From NCBI GenBank assembly GCA_037138855.1, contig JBAXHO010000035.1, positions 1-18,090 on the forward strand: 18,090 nucleotides of DNA, read 5' to 3'. Numbering within the stretch: position 1 is the first letter of the stretch; each line of letters opens with the position of its first letter. The notes beneath the pieces are model-generated. The model saw only the letters and a program-made list of their open reading frames with translations. It was not told the origin of the DNA and did not search any database. A program made the position numbers and the translations under genes. Shown piece after piece: positions 7,810-13,782 of the stretch. Origin of the DNA: JBAXHO01 sp037138855. GTDB lineage: Bacteria > Patescibacteriota > Dojkabacteria > B142 > OLB20.

Positions 7810-8705
7810 TTATATACCTTAAAATATATATTTCCTGATTTGACCAATTCGTCTACTTTTCTATCTAACATATCAAAAAATGAAAATTTACCTTCTAAAA
7901 TTGCTATCCAATCTAGACCATCCATTAATATTAATCTTGGAGAATTTCCCTCAAAGGTATTTACATGATCTTGATCAAAGCCATTTGGTGCCAGAAAAAA
8001 ACCACGTGTACTTTGAGCTTTACTTTTAATTTTATTGTCGAAAATAGCTATTGGATCCTTCTTAATAAGCTCCGCTTCAAATTTTATCTCAACTAGATAA
8101 TCAAAACTTTGAAACTTAAAGTGTCCATCTATCTGCTCAGTCTTAATCTTGTAAGGTTTCATATAGTTAAACTCCTCTAATTTTAATAAATCATAAAATA
8201 TTTCTTCTAACTTATATCCTTTGTTTTGTTGGGTGATTGCAGCTGTAGTTATTAATTCTGAAAATGTTTGATTCAATTTATTTAAATATTCATTATTTTT
8301 TTTTAAAGTTAATATTTTGTCGACATAACTATCTTTTTTTTCTTGCTTTTTCCTATTTTCAATTTCCGTATCGATGGGATCTTTACCTACATGATTACGA
8401 AATTCCTCTAACAGTTCTTTTGTATACTTTGGATCTTTCACGCCATCGTCCACAGGTTTTGTAAGTCTATAAAACTCAGAAATAATTATCTGAATAGTAT
8501 TAGTATCATTTCTACTATCCAGTTCATCAATTATTCCTCTCATGACCAGATACTTATTAGTAAAAACCTCTTTTGGATATCTTTGTATTATAGAATCAGG
8601 GACTTGACAGCTCTTTAGAAATGAATGAAAACTACCCCAATACCAAAAACAACTCCCAGCGAGCTTTACGATATATTCTTTTGTCTGATAACTAACTTTT
8701 TTCAT
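7806..8705 (-). CDS. Mrr-like PD-(D/E)xK restriction endonuclease-type protein
   Basis: This is a 299-residue protein with two parts. The N-terminal 150 residues are helical and unfamiliar, rich in Trp, Tyr and Lys, with a charged helix at about 112-150. The C-terminal half looks like an Mrr-type nuclease: KGYKLEEIFYDLL (162-174) as the first helix with Glu167/Glu168, then QIDG (191-194, D193), YLVEIKFE (203-210, E206 and K208), then a long helix and FFLAPNGF (236-243). This D...ExK arrangement is the catalytic core of PD-(D/E)xK enzymes. The stop overlaps the hsdS start (ATGA), so it is co-translated with the specificity subunit. It may be an accessory restriction nuclease acting on DNA the HsdR arm misses, or a type IV enzyme. 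The function is inferred from fold and context only. Confidence 0.65.
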   Translation of the reverse strand: MKKVSYQTKEYIVKLAGSCFWYWGSFHSFLKSCQVPDSIIQRYPKEVFTNKYLVMRGIIDELDSRNDTNTIQIIISEFYRLTKPVDDGVKDPKYTKELLEEFRNHVGKDPIDTEIENRKKQEKKDSYVDKILTLKKNNEYLNKLNQTFSELITTAAITQQNKGYKLEEIFYDLLKLEEFNYMKPYKIKTEQIDGHFKFQSFDYLVEIKFEAELIKKDPIAIFDNKIKSKAQSTRGFFLAPNGFDQDHVNTFEGNSPRLILMDGLDWIAILEGKFSFFDMLDRKVDELVKSGNIYFKVYK

Positions 8706-8712
8706 AGCTATA

Positions 8713-8850
8713 TTATTTCTTTCCTCTCTTCACCCTCTGACTAAGTGCACTACCAGACGCTTTTTTGGAATCTTTTCCAGTTGATTTACTTCTTAGTGTT
8801 TTACTTGCTGACTTTGCCGCATATTTTCCAGTTACTTTTGATTTTGGCAT
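8713..8850 (-). CDS. 45-residue basic Ser/Lys/Ala-rich small protein
   Basis: An ATG at 8848-8850 opens a 45-codon frame ending with TAA 7 bases before the start of the nuclease gene, so it reads as part of the same transcript. The protein starts MPKSKVTGKYAAKSASKTLR, continues SKSTGKDSKKASGSALSQ and ends RVKRGKK. It has about 14 Lys/Arg and almost no acidic residues. The pattern ASK-x-LR...ST-x-K...K-x-A-x-GSALSQ recalls a widespread family of short hypothetical proteins found beside mobile and defence genes. That likeness is from memory and unverified. A nucleic-acid-binding or antitoxin-like role is possible but unproven. No Shine-Dalgarno sequence is visible. Confidence 0.6.
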   Translation of the reverse strand: MPKSKVTGKYAAKSASKTLRSKSTGKDSKKASGSALSQRVKRGKK

Positions 8851-8856
8851 CTTAAT

Positions 8857-9024
8857 TTAGTAAAAAATATATTTATTAACCCTATACCCGACAGGAATAA
8901 TTGCATCTAAGTTATAAAAATCAATATCTCTCGAAACATCTCTCCCGCCTTCATTTTGAACTATCCGGAAATTCCGGATAGTTGAATTCCTTTGTAATTC
9001 ACTACTATCATAAATATTTTTCTC
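8857..9024 (-). pseudogene. Remnant of a RhuM-family gene
   Basis: A 55-codon open stretch on the minus strand, with no ATG of its own, is preceded by an in-frame TGA at 9025-9027 and ends with TAA at 8857-8859. Its translation contains IYDSSELQRNSTIRNFRIVQ followed by NEGGRDVSRDIDFYNLDAI and IPVGYRVN. This matches the conserved core of RhuM-type virulence/phage-like proteins, where FYNLDxIIxVGYRVxS is a hallmark. Homology breaks off just after GYRVN, where the full protein would continue with a TQFRIWA motif. Both the N-terminal DNA-binding part and the C-terminal half are missing, so this is a fossil. It sits between the NYN gene and the small basic protein. Confidence 0.7.
8959..8983. repeat. 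Perfect 25-bp palindrome inside the rhuM remnant
   Basis: The arms AACTATCCGGAA and TTCCGGATAGTT are perfect 12-base inverted repeats around a single A. In the remnant frame the site encodes STIRNFRIV. A second palindrome of the same length lies at 9119-9143. Confidence 0.85.
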
Positions 9025-9118
9025 TCAATCATCCATAATCACCATCTTTAGGTTGAGATTATGCTTCCATCATTTCTCTTATCCAATAACTGTTTAATTT
9101 CAAAATCAAAGTCAGTGC
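9017..9118 (-). pseudogene. Decayed copy of the hsdM 3' end
   Basis: Bases 9018-9039 match the real hsdM end (9954-9975) over 22 bases with one difference, which turns the Trp codon TGG into TGA; the string reads IMDD-stop-EK. Further upstream on the same strand, DFDFE and, in a shifted frame, REMMEA resemble VDFEARMKEMMGEF from the hsdM C-terminus. This is therefore a frameshifted, degenerate duplicate of about 100 bases of the methylase gene end. It runs directly into the rhuM remnant. Confidence 0.5.
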
Positions 9119-9143
9119 AGTATGTCGGAAATACCGACATACT
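9119..9143. repeat. 25-bp palindrome with 10-base arms
   Basis: The arms AGTATGTCGG and CCGACATACT surround a 5-base loop, AAATA. The core, CGGAAAT-A-CCG, resembles that of the palindrome at 8959-8983. Read on the minus strand it gives VCRYFRHT, which resembles the VCRKFRHT string at the equivalent place in other RhuM proteins. It may therefore be a second, tiny rhuM remnant. Confidence 0.75.
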
Positions 9144-9179
9144 ATTTTCTCCCAATCATCCATAATCTTACCCTCATTC
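9143..9179 (-). repeat. Second copy of the hsdM 3' tail
   Basis: The 24 bases at 9143-9166 are identical to 9952-9975, the last codons of hsdM. On the minus strand they read IMDDWEKI, extended upstream as LNEGK. This copy joins the 25-bp palindrome, without the HsdM stop codon. Together with the copy at 9017-9118, three hsdM tails occur within 1 kb. Confidence 0.75.
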
Positions 9180-9238
9180 AGTAAAAAATATATTGGTATT
9201 GTTTTAATAGTAATTTTATTCTATAATTAGATTACTCA

Positions 9239-9297
9239 ACTATTCCACTTTGGTGAGATAGTATACCGTTCGAGAGTTCCACTTAGGTGTAGCTCTC
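9239..9297. repeat. Tandem pair of covarying hairpins just after the NYN gene
   Basis: Hairpin 1 (9239-9262) has arms ACTAT/ATAGT, and hairpin 2 (9272-9297) has arms GAGAG/CTCTC. Inside each, a conserved CAC-TTNG-GTG forms an inner 3-bp stem with a 4-base loop, separated from the outer stem by one mismatch and a wobble pair. The outer arms differ completely yet both pair, so structure is kept while sequence changes. On the minus-strand transcript, hairpin 2 starts about 6 bases after the NYN stop codon. This suggests an RNA processing, stability or attenuation element, or a short palindromic repeat family. Confidence 0.5.
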
Positions 9298-9303
9298 ATT
9301 TTT

Positions 9304-9933
9304 TTATCTTCTATTCTTTGTACTAATTCTGTCCTTAATATTCATAATATTTACAAGGTAGTATCTGTCTATTCTCTCAAGTTCCTTCAGCCTAACTGAT
9401 AGATAATTATTTGTTTTTGAAAAAGGAGTGGCGAATACAGATATATGAATATTCTTATTTTTCTTTAGAAGATTCCTTATCATTTCTGCATAATCACCAT
9501 CACAAGTTAAGATAATTGCATGAGATTCTTTTGAAATATTTATCAGTTCACCCATCAACTCACTACATAAGTAAACATCAATATTAGATTTCAGAGTTTT
9601 TGATTCTTTCAATATTTCAACAGTATTTTTCTCTTTACAGTTAATACATTTGAATGTCTTATATTTAGCAGAGTTTATATAAGCCTTTCGTCCAAGTGTT
9701 TTTAATTCGTATCCATAAGTTTCAATAACTTTGAATTCATTCAATTTTACATTATCATTTTTGTCGATTCCTTCGAAATATTTGGTCGATAATAAATTCT
9801 TATATGTTGAGCTTAGATAGTCGAATAACATTTTCCAATCCATCCTTCTATTTGACATTTTCAAAGCATTTCTAATATTACTTGAGTCAATATAGACATA
9901 TGTATCAAGTTCTTTCAGATTTAATTTTTTCAT
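9304..9933 (-). CDS. NYN-domain (LabA/DUF88-like, PIN-fold) putative ribonuclease
   Basis: This 209-residue protein has a NYN fold. The first strand holds VYIDSSNIRNAL (13-24, with D16 and N19), followed by KSNIDVYLCSELM (115-127, D119), IILTCDGDY (140-148, D145 and D147) and a closing strand ISVFATP (164-170). These acidic residues are the expected metal-binding site of PIN/NYN nucleases, which cut RNA. A CINC pair at C96/C99, between the early strands, may bind zinc; many NYN proteins lack it. Its ATG lies 12 bases after the hsdM stop, so it belongs to the restriction operon. Substrate and trigger are unknown. An RNA-cutting back-up role next to a probable anticodon nuclease is an inference. 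No Shine-Dalgarno sequence is visible. Confidence 0.8.
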   Translation of the reverse strand: MKKLNLKELDTYVYIDSSNIRNALKMSNRRMDWKMLFDYLSSTYKNLLSTKYFEGIDKNDNVKLNEFKVIETYGYELKTLGRKAYINSAKYKTFKCINCKEKNTVEILKESKTLKSNIDVYLCSELMGELINISKESHAIILTCDGDYAEMIRNLLKKNKNIHISVFATPFSKTNNYLSVRLKELERIDRYYLVNIMNIKDRISTKNRR

Positions 9934-9945
9934 AGTGTTTTTAAT

Positions 9946-11430
9946 TTAAATTATTTTCTCCCAATCATCCATAATTTTATTCTCCAGCTCATGCGCTTCT
10001 TTAGTCAAATTAGTAAACTCTCCCATCATTTCTTTCATCCTAGCCTCGAAATCCACATCATCCATTTCTTTCTCGACTATTTCTACATATCTACCTGGGT
10101 TTAGAGAATAATCATTTGCTTTGATTTCGTCAATTGTCGCTACCTTGCATCTGCCCTTGATATCTTGGTATTCACCATAACCCTCTTCCCCTCGATATCT
10201 TCGGACAATTTCTGAAATCTCTTGGATTTGTGCATCTGTCCAAGTATTATGCGCTCTGTCAATGGGGGTGAAGATGTCTTGGGCGTTGATGAAGAGTACT
10301 TTGCCTTTTCGTGCAGTATTTGTTTTATCTTTATCAAAAAACCACAAAGTACAAGAAAGAGTAACGTTTAAAAACATATTTGAACCAACTGAGATCATTA
10401 CATCTACCAGATCAGCTTCGATTAGTTTTTTGCGGATTTCTTTCTCGGCGTGACCAGCATCACTGGCACTGTTTGCCATGACGAATCCTGCCCGACCTTT
10501 GCTACTAAGTGAACTCGCAAAGATTTGTGCCCAGAGATAATTTGCATTAGTTACATTTCCTTTTTGTGTGACAGGTAATCCAAGCCTAAATCTCATATCG
10601 CCTTCAATCTTTTTGGGGTCGATTATTAATTGTCCATCTTTATCCACACCACTTACATTAAATGGCGGATTAGCCAATACAAAATCAAATTTACCAATGC
10701 TATTAAAAGGATCTTCATAATACGAATTTGCCTGGACAATTTTGCCTGATAAGCCATGAATTGCTAAATTCATTTTGGCAATATTGACTGTACTGCTAGT
10801 TTTTTCTTGTCCGTAGATAGTGATCTTATCCATCACTTGCTCTCCGTTTTTCCTTTGTTTTTCTACAAAATGAGCGGACTGTACAAACATACCACCGCTA
10901 CCACAAGCCGGATCATAAATTCTACCTTGGTATGGTTCGATTACATCAACTAAGAGCTTAACAATAGATTGAGCTGTAAAAAATTCTCCTCCATTTTGTC
11001 CTTCTGAGAGCGCAAATTGCCCTAAAAAGAATTCATATATACCGCCAAAAGCATCCCCTGATATATCGTCAGGGATTTGATTGAAGCTTTTAAGAAGAGT
11101 AAGTAACAGCTCATTGTTTTCATTAGCACTTTTTACAAGTGAGGTATAGTTCTGTGGAAGGACTCCAGCAAGGTCAGTATTTGCCTCCTCAATTGCATTC
11201 ATTGCTGTGTTAATTGCCTTGCCAATATTTTCATTCTCCGGCAGGCTCATCAGATATTGATACATAGCAGATTCAGGTACAAAAAGGATACCCTTTTCTT
11301 TATAAGTATCTGCTGTAACTGGTCTGACTCTGCCTGAATTAGTGTTTTTAGTAGTTTTACGTTCAGATTCAATTTCTTCTTTTGCTTTACGAAATCTTAC
11401 ATCAGCAAATTTTAAAAAAATGAGCCCCAA
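9946..11430 (-). CDS. hsdM: Type I DNA methyltransferase M subunit (HsdM), open part downstream of a premature stop
   Basis: HsdM transfers methyl groups from S-adenosylmethionine to adenine in the target read by HsdS, and is needed for both modification and restriction. The open frame begins GLIFLKFADVRF, which is not a natural HsdM start but the middle of its N-terminal helical domain. The catalytic domain is complete: YDPACGSGGMF (172-182, SAM site) and ANPPFN (253-258, catalytic motif IV). The C-terminal helices end ENKIMDDWEKII. The only start available at this place is a TTG at 11428-11430, with no convincing ribosome site. The missing N-terminus lies upstream in the same frame behind a TGA (see 11431-11532). 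The intact gene would be 528 residues, a normal length. The protein is probably not made, or made truncated. Confidence 0.9.
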   Translation of the reverse strand: MGLIFLKFADVRFRKAKEEIESERKTTKNTNSGRVRPVTADTYKEKGILFVPESAMYQYLMSLPENENIGKAINTAMNAIEEANTDLAGVLPQNYTSLVKSANENNELLLTLLKSFNQIPDDISGDAFGGIYEFFLGQFALSEGQNGGEFFTAQSIVKLLVDVIEPYQGRIYDPACGSGGMFVQSAHFVEKQRKNGEQVMDKITIYGQEKTSSTVNIAKMNLAIHGLSGKIVQANSYYEDPFNSIGKFDFVLANPPFNVSGVDKDGQLIIDPKKIEGDMRFRLGLPVTQKGNVTNANYLWAQIFASSLSSKGRAGFVMANSASDAGHAEKEIRKKLIEADLVDVMISVGSNMFLNVTLSCTLWFFDKDKTNTARKGKVLFINAQDIFTPIDRAHNTWTDAQIQEISEIVRRYRGEEGYGEYQDIKGRCKVATIDEIKANDYSLNPGRYVEIVEKEMDDVDFEARMKEMMGEFTNLTKEAHELENKIMDDWEKII

Positions 11431-11532
11431 TATAGGCTCTGAAATTTCGTTTAATTTTAGACTACTATTAGCTCAGAGCTGTTGAGCAGATGCCCACAGT
11501 CTCTCGTGAAGTTTTTTATCTTGTTCTTTCAT
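11431..11532 (-). pseudogene. hsdM: Detached 5' end of hsdM with in-frame TGA at codon 20
   Basis: An ATG at 11530-11532 starts MKEQDKKLHERLWASAQQL. A TGA at 11473-11475 follows, then ANSSLKLNEISEPI runs in the same frame straight into GLIFLKFADVRF of the catalytic ORF. In related HsdM proteins the junction reads QLRANSxLK, so the stop most simply replaces an Arg CGA codon by one C-to-T change. No frameshift is needed. It could be a real nonsense mutation, a variant present in part of the population, or a base-calling error. Confidence 0.8.
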
Positions 11533-11826
11533 ATAATTCTTATGATATTGATAAACAGTACATTTTATAATATTTCCACAAATAACCCAAAAAGAAAGCT
11601 ATGAAAACACGGTTGAAACATAGATATCTATTGACGATGTGCATAGTGTATAGAAAAAAAATTACCAAGTATGAAATAAATTAAATTTCGTAATTTATGG
11701 ATTGATCAATCATTATCAATTTTTTACTACAAAAATTTGGTATTTTAACACAAATCCCCCCACATTAAGGTCAATATTTCACCTCCCAAATAGATCTGAT
11801 CTCAGCACAATTAAAAAAATATCAAC
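11533..11826. other. Intergenic region upstream of hsdM
   Basis: This AT-rich space separates the restriction operon from the acetyltransferase gene. It must hold the hsdM promoter. On the minus strand a TATTATAAAAT stretch about 35 bases before the hsdM ATG could be a -10 box, but no good -35 box is placed before it. I see no RNA gene and no convincing small protein here. Confidence 0.4.
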
Positions 11827-11857
11827 CTAAAAAAACTCCAGGTTTTGCCTGGAGTTT
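11827..11857 (-). terminator. Intrinsic terminator of the acetyltransferase gene
   Basis: The arms AAACTCCAGG (11833-11842) and CCTGGAGTTT (11848-11857) form a perfect 10-base-pair stem with a 5-base loop. On the minus strand it is followed by a run of seven T. It lies about 33 bases after the stop of the GNAT gene. It also insulates the restriction operon from read-through. Confidence 0.85.
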
Positions 11858-11889
11858 AATAGTAAAAAAAATATTCTTATGGAATGTGG

Positions 11890-12432
11890 TTATTGATTAT
11901 AGCTCTCTTCCACCAGCCCCCACACCTCATGATCGACATAGTGATCATATAACCATTCATTTTCTCGTAAAGTGCCTTCTTGAACGAAACCAAGTCGTTT
12001 ACAGACATTGGCGCTACTTTTATTACCTGTTGCTACATGGATTTCTATTCTATGTAAGGCAAGGGTGTTAAAAGCAAAATCCAAAAGTGCTTTTAGTGAA
12101 AGTGTCACTATTCCTTTTCCCTGATAATCTTCCGCAAGCCAGTAGCCTACCTGTGCTTTTTTATTGGTAAAATCGATGGTTTGTAATTCGATAATTCCAA
12201 CGAGAATCTCTTGATAAAATATGCCAAAACGAAAAAATTTCTTGGCAATTGCAGCTGCTTCAGCTTCTTTCAAAAAGCCTTCACTATCAGCAATTGTTTT
12301 CGTTTTATCCAGCCAACCCAACCACCTACGCAGATAAGCCCGATTCTGATCTACTAGTGAAAATAAAGTAGCAGCATCAGCCTTTGTCAAAATTCTTAAC
12401 TGAATATCTGGAGAAGGGTGGAGTGTGTTCAT
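11890..12432 (-). CDS. RimL-type GNAT N-acetyltransferase
   Basis: This 180-residue protein of the GNAT fold transfers acetyl groups from acetyl-CoA to an amine, typically the N-terminus of a ribosomal protein or a small molecule. The acetyl-CoA-binding motif A is seen as VGYWLAEDYQGKGIVTLSLK, followed by HRIEIHVATGNKSSANVCKRLGF, typical of the RimL/RimJ group, and then EGTLRENEWLYDH near the end. I chose the ATG at 12430-12432 (MNTLHPSPD). A TTG at 12451-12453 would add seven residues and looks less likely. It stands alone on the minus strand with its own terminator just downstream. The actual substrate cannot be told from the sequence. Confidence 0.88.
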   Translation of the reverse strand: MNTLHPSPDIQLRILTKADAATLFSLVDQNRAYLRRWLGWLDKTKTIADSEGFLKEAEAAAIAKKFFRFGIFYQEILVGIIELQTIDFTNKKAQVGYWLAEDYQGKGIVTLSLKALLDFAFNTLALHRIEIHVATGNKSSANVCKRLGFVQEGTLRENEWLYDHYVDHEVWGLVEESYNQ

Positions 12433-12514
12433 TTGATAAATATTTATTAACAAATTAACGAATTAACAAGTTTAACAAAACTACTTTACTAAAGCTAAGA
12501 TAATTTTGTAAAAT

Positions 12515-12586
12515 CTATTTAACAGATTAAAGTGTTTTTACACTTGATGAGGTTAAAGAATTCTAACACCTGAGACAATCTGTTTT
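12515..12586. other. Possible three-way-junction RNA or inverted-repeat element between genes
   Basis: The arms AACAGATT (12521-12528) and AATCTGTT (12577-12584) are perfect inverted repeats enclosing two smaller hairpins. One is AAGTGT-TTTT-ACACTT at 12530-12545. The other is weaker, formed by AGGTTA and TAACACCT. The arrangement would fold as a multi-branched structure of about 64 bases downstream of the hydrolase gene. No T-run follows, so it is a poor terminator. Function unknown. Confidence 0.35.
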
Positions 12587-12596
12587 AAAATTTCTC

Positions 12597-12627
12597 CAGT
12601 CTACCATCTACTGTCTAATGTCTACTC
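12597..12627. repeat. Degenerate TCTAC(T/C) short-unit repeat
   Basis: The stretch has CTAC, CTACTG, CTAATG and CTACT units separated by GT or AT, that is four imperfect copies of a TCTACTG-like word. It overlaps the last codon of the hydrolase gene. Similar but not identical short-unit repeats fill other spaces in this window. Confidence 0.5.
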
Positions 12628-13587
12628 CTCAATCCCTTCCCACAAAACCTGATTAAACTCCTTACTCTTTTCCTCCATCACCAAATGACCAGCATCTGGA
12701 ATTTCGACCAACTTGGAATCCTTGATTTGCTTTTGCAGATCCTGACCCTGAGCGAGTGGAATCCAAGTATCTCCGCTTCCCCAAATGATCAAAGTCGGAG
12801 TATGAATCGTGGCCAGATCCTCTGGAACTGCATTTTTCCTGTTATCACTAGCAATTCCGAGGAGTGTCGACTGCCAGCCTTTAATTTCCAGGGATAAATG
12901 ATAACCGGCGATAGTTTCTGGGGTGACTTTGCTGCCATCGTAATAGGCAGAACGGAGAAATTTATCAAAGTTTTTCTCAGAGACAATTACATTTAAAAAT
13001 ACTTTAGTCCAGCGCTCTAGTGGTGGCATAGTCAAGAAAAATGAAACTATATTCAGCTTGCTGGGTTTGCTGACGACTAACGCATCTACTAATACAAGTC
13101 TAGAAACCATTTGCGGATTGCTTTCTGTAAAATGCAGCACGATATTTCCTCCCATACTATGTCCGACTAATATCGTTTCTGTAATTCCGAGTTGATCAAG
13201 TACGCTTTTAATTAATTTCGCTTGAGCTGGATGAGAATAGTCAGCGCTTGCAGTAGTAGTAGAAAAACCAAAGCCTAAAGTATCGATCAAGACGACCCGG
13301 TAGCCCTGATCTGCAAAAAATTGCTGATTATCCCTCCAGGTGAAAGTCGAGCCACCAAAGCCATGAATAAATGTAATGACTTGTTTCGCTGTAGGATTTA
13401 ATTCCTCCACATAAATTTGCTTGCCAGCAACTTCCAAAAAACGTCCAGGATAATCAGTTGCATTTGCTTTCTGAGCTGCAATTCCAGACGCATATTTGCT
13501 GTGCGGAAGCGGGAGGAAATAGGGGAGAATTATGAGAAATATTAAGACAATTACCAGTACTTTCCCAATTCGTTTAATTTTTTTCAT
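12622..13587 (-). CDS. Membrane-anchored alpha/beta hydrolase
   Basis: This 321-residue serine hydrolase has a clear N-terminal anchor: KKIKRIGK followed by a hydrophobic segment at about 9-27, so the enzyme probably faces outward on the membrane. The alpha/beta core shows HGFGG (75-79, oxyanion hole), the nucleophile elbow GHSMGG (142-147, Ser144), WGSGDTWIP (269-277, Asp273) and DAGH (298-301, His301). The catalytic triad is therefore complete. The cap region (about 172-250) is divergent. The family includes esterases, lipases, haloalkane dehalogenases and epoxide hydrolases, and the substrate cannot be read from these motifs. The start is supported by AAGGAG 9 bases before the ATG, one of the few good ribosome sites in the window. 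Confidence 0.9.
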   Translation of the reverse strand: MKKIKRIGKVLVIVLIFLIILPYFLPLPHSKYASGIAAQKANATDYPGRFLEVAGKQIYVEELNPTAKQVITFIHGFGGSTFTWRDNQQFFADQGYRVVLIDTLGFGFSTTTASADYSHPAQAKLIKSVLDQLGITETILVGHSMGGNIVLHFTESNPQMVSRLVLVDALVVSKPSKLNIVSFFLTMPPLERWTKVFLNVIVSEKNFDKFLRSAYYDGSKVTPETIAGYHLSLEIKGWQSTLLGIASDNRKNAVPEDLATIHTPTLIIWGSGDTWIPLAQGQDLQKQIKDSKLVEIPDAGHLVMEEKSKEFNQVLWEGIEE

Positions 13588-13662
13588 AATTTATTTCTCC
13601 TTTATCGTTCATGATAAACCTTTATCACCCCAGTTACAAATCTCTTGATTTTTCTCTCCCTC

Positions 13663-13692
13663 CGATCACCGCTCACCGGTTAACGATCACCG
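13663..13692. repeat. CGATCACCG direct repeats
   Basis: The 9-base word CGATCACCG occurs at 13663-13671 and 13684-13692, with a related CTCACCGG between them. The reverse complement CGGTGATCG and its variants also appear at 17893-17919 after the last gene. These GC-rich islands stand out in AT-rich spacers and look like one dispersed degenerate repeat family. Confidence 0.55.
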
Positions 13693-13782
13693 TTTTTCCC
13701 ACTTTCCTTCCCAATTTAAGAATTTTTTAAGAATTGCCTGTTAGATTAGTTTTATCACTAATTTATTTTTTAACAAACAGCA

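Noticed and set aside
9272..9305. Hairpin plus T-run read as a plus-strand intrinsic terminator
   Set aside because: The T-run exists, but no gene on the plus strand lies upstream, and the twin hairpin at 9239 lacks a T-run, so a terminator role is unlikely.
11431..11532. Explaining the hsdM TGA by a recoded genetic code (TGA = Gly)
   Set aside because: The Mrr-like gene and the cation exchanger end with TGA at natural lengths, all other genes lack internal TGA, and relatives have Arg, not Gly, at this codon.
11597..11680. Plus-strand 27-codon ORF (MKTRLKHRYLLTMCIVY...) upstream of hsdM
   Set aside because: It has no ribosome site, no recognisable family and odd composition in an AT-rich spacer; chance explains it.
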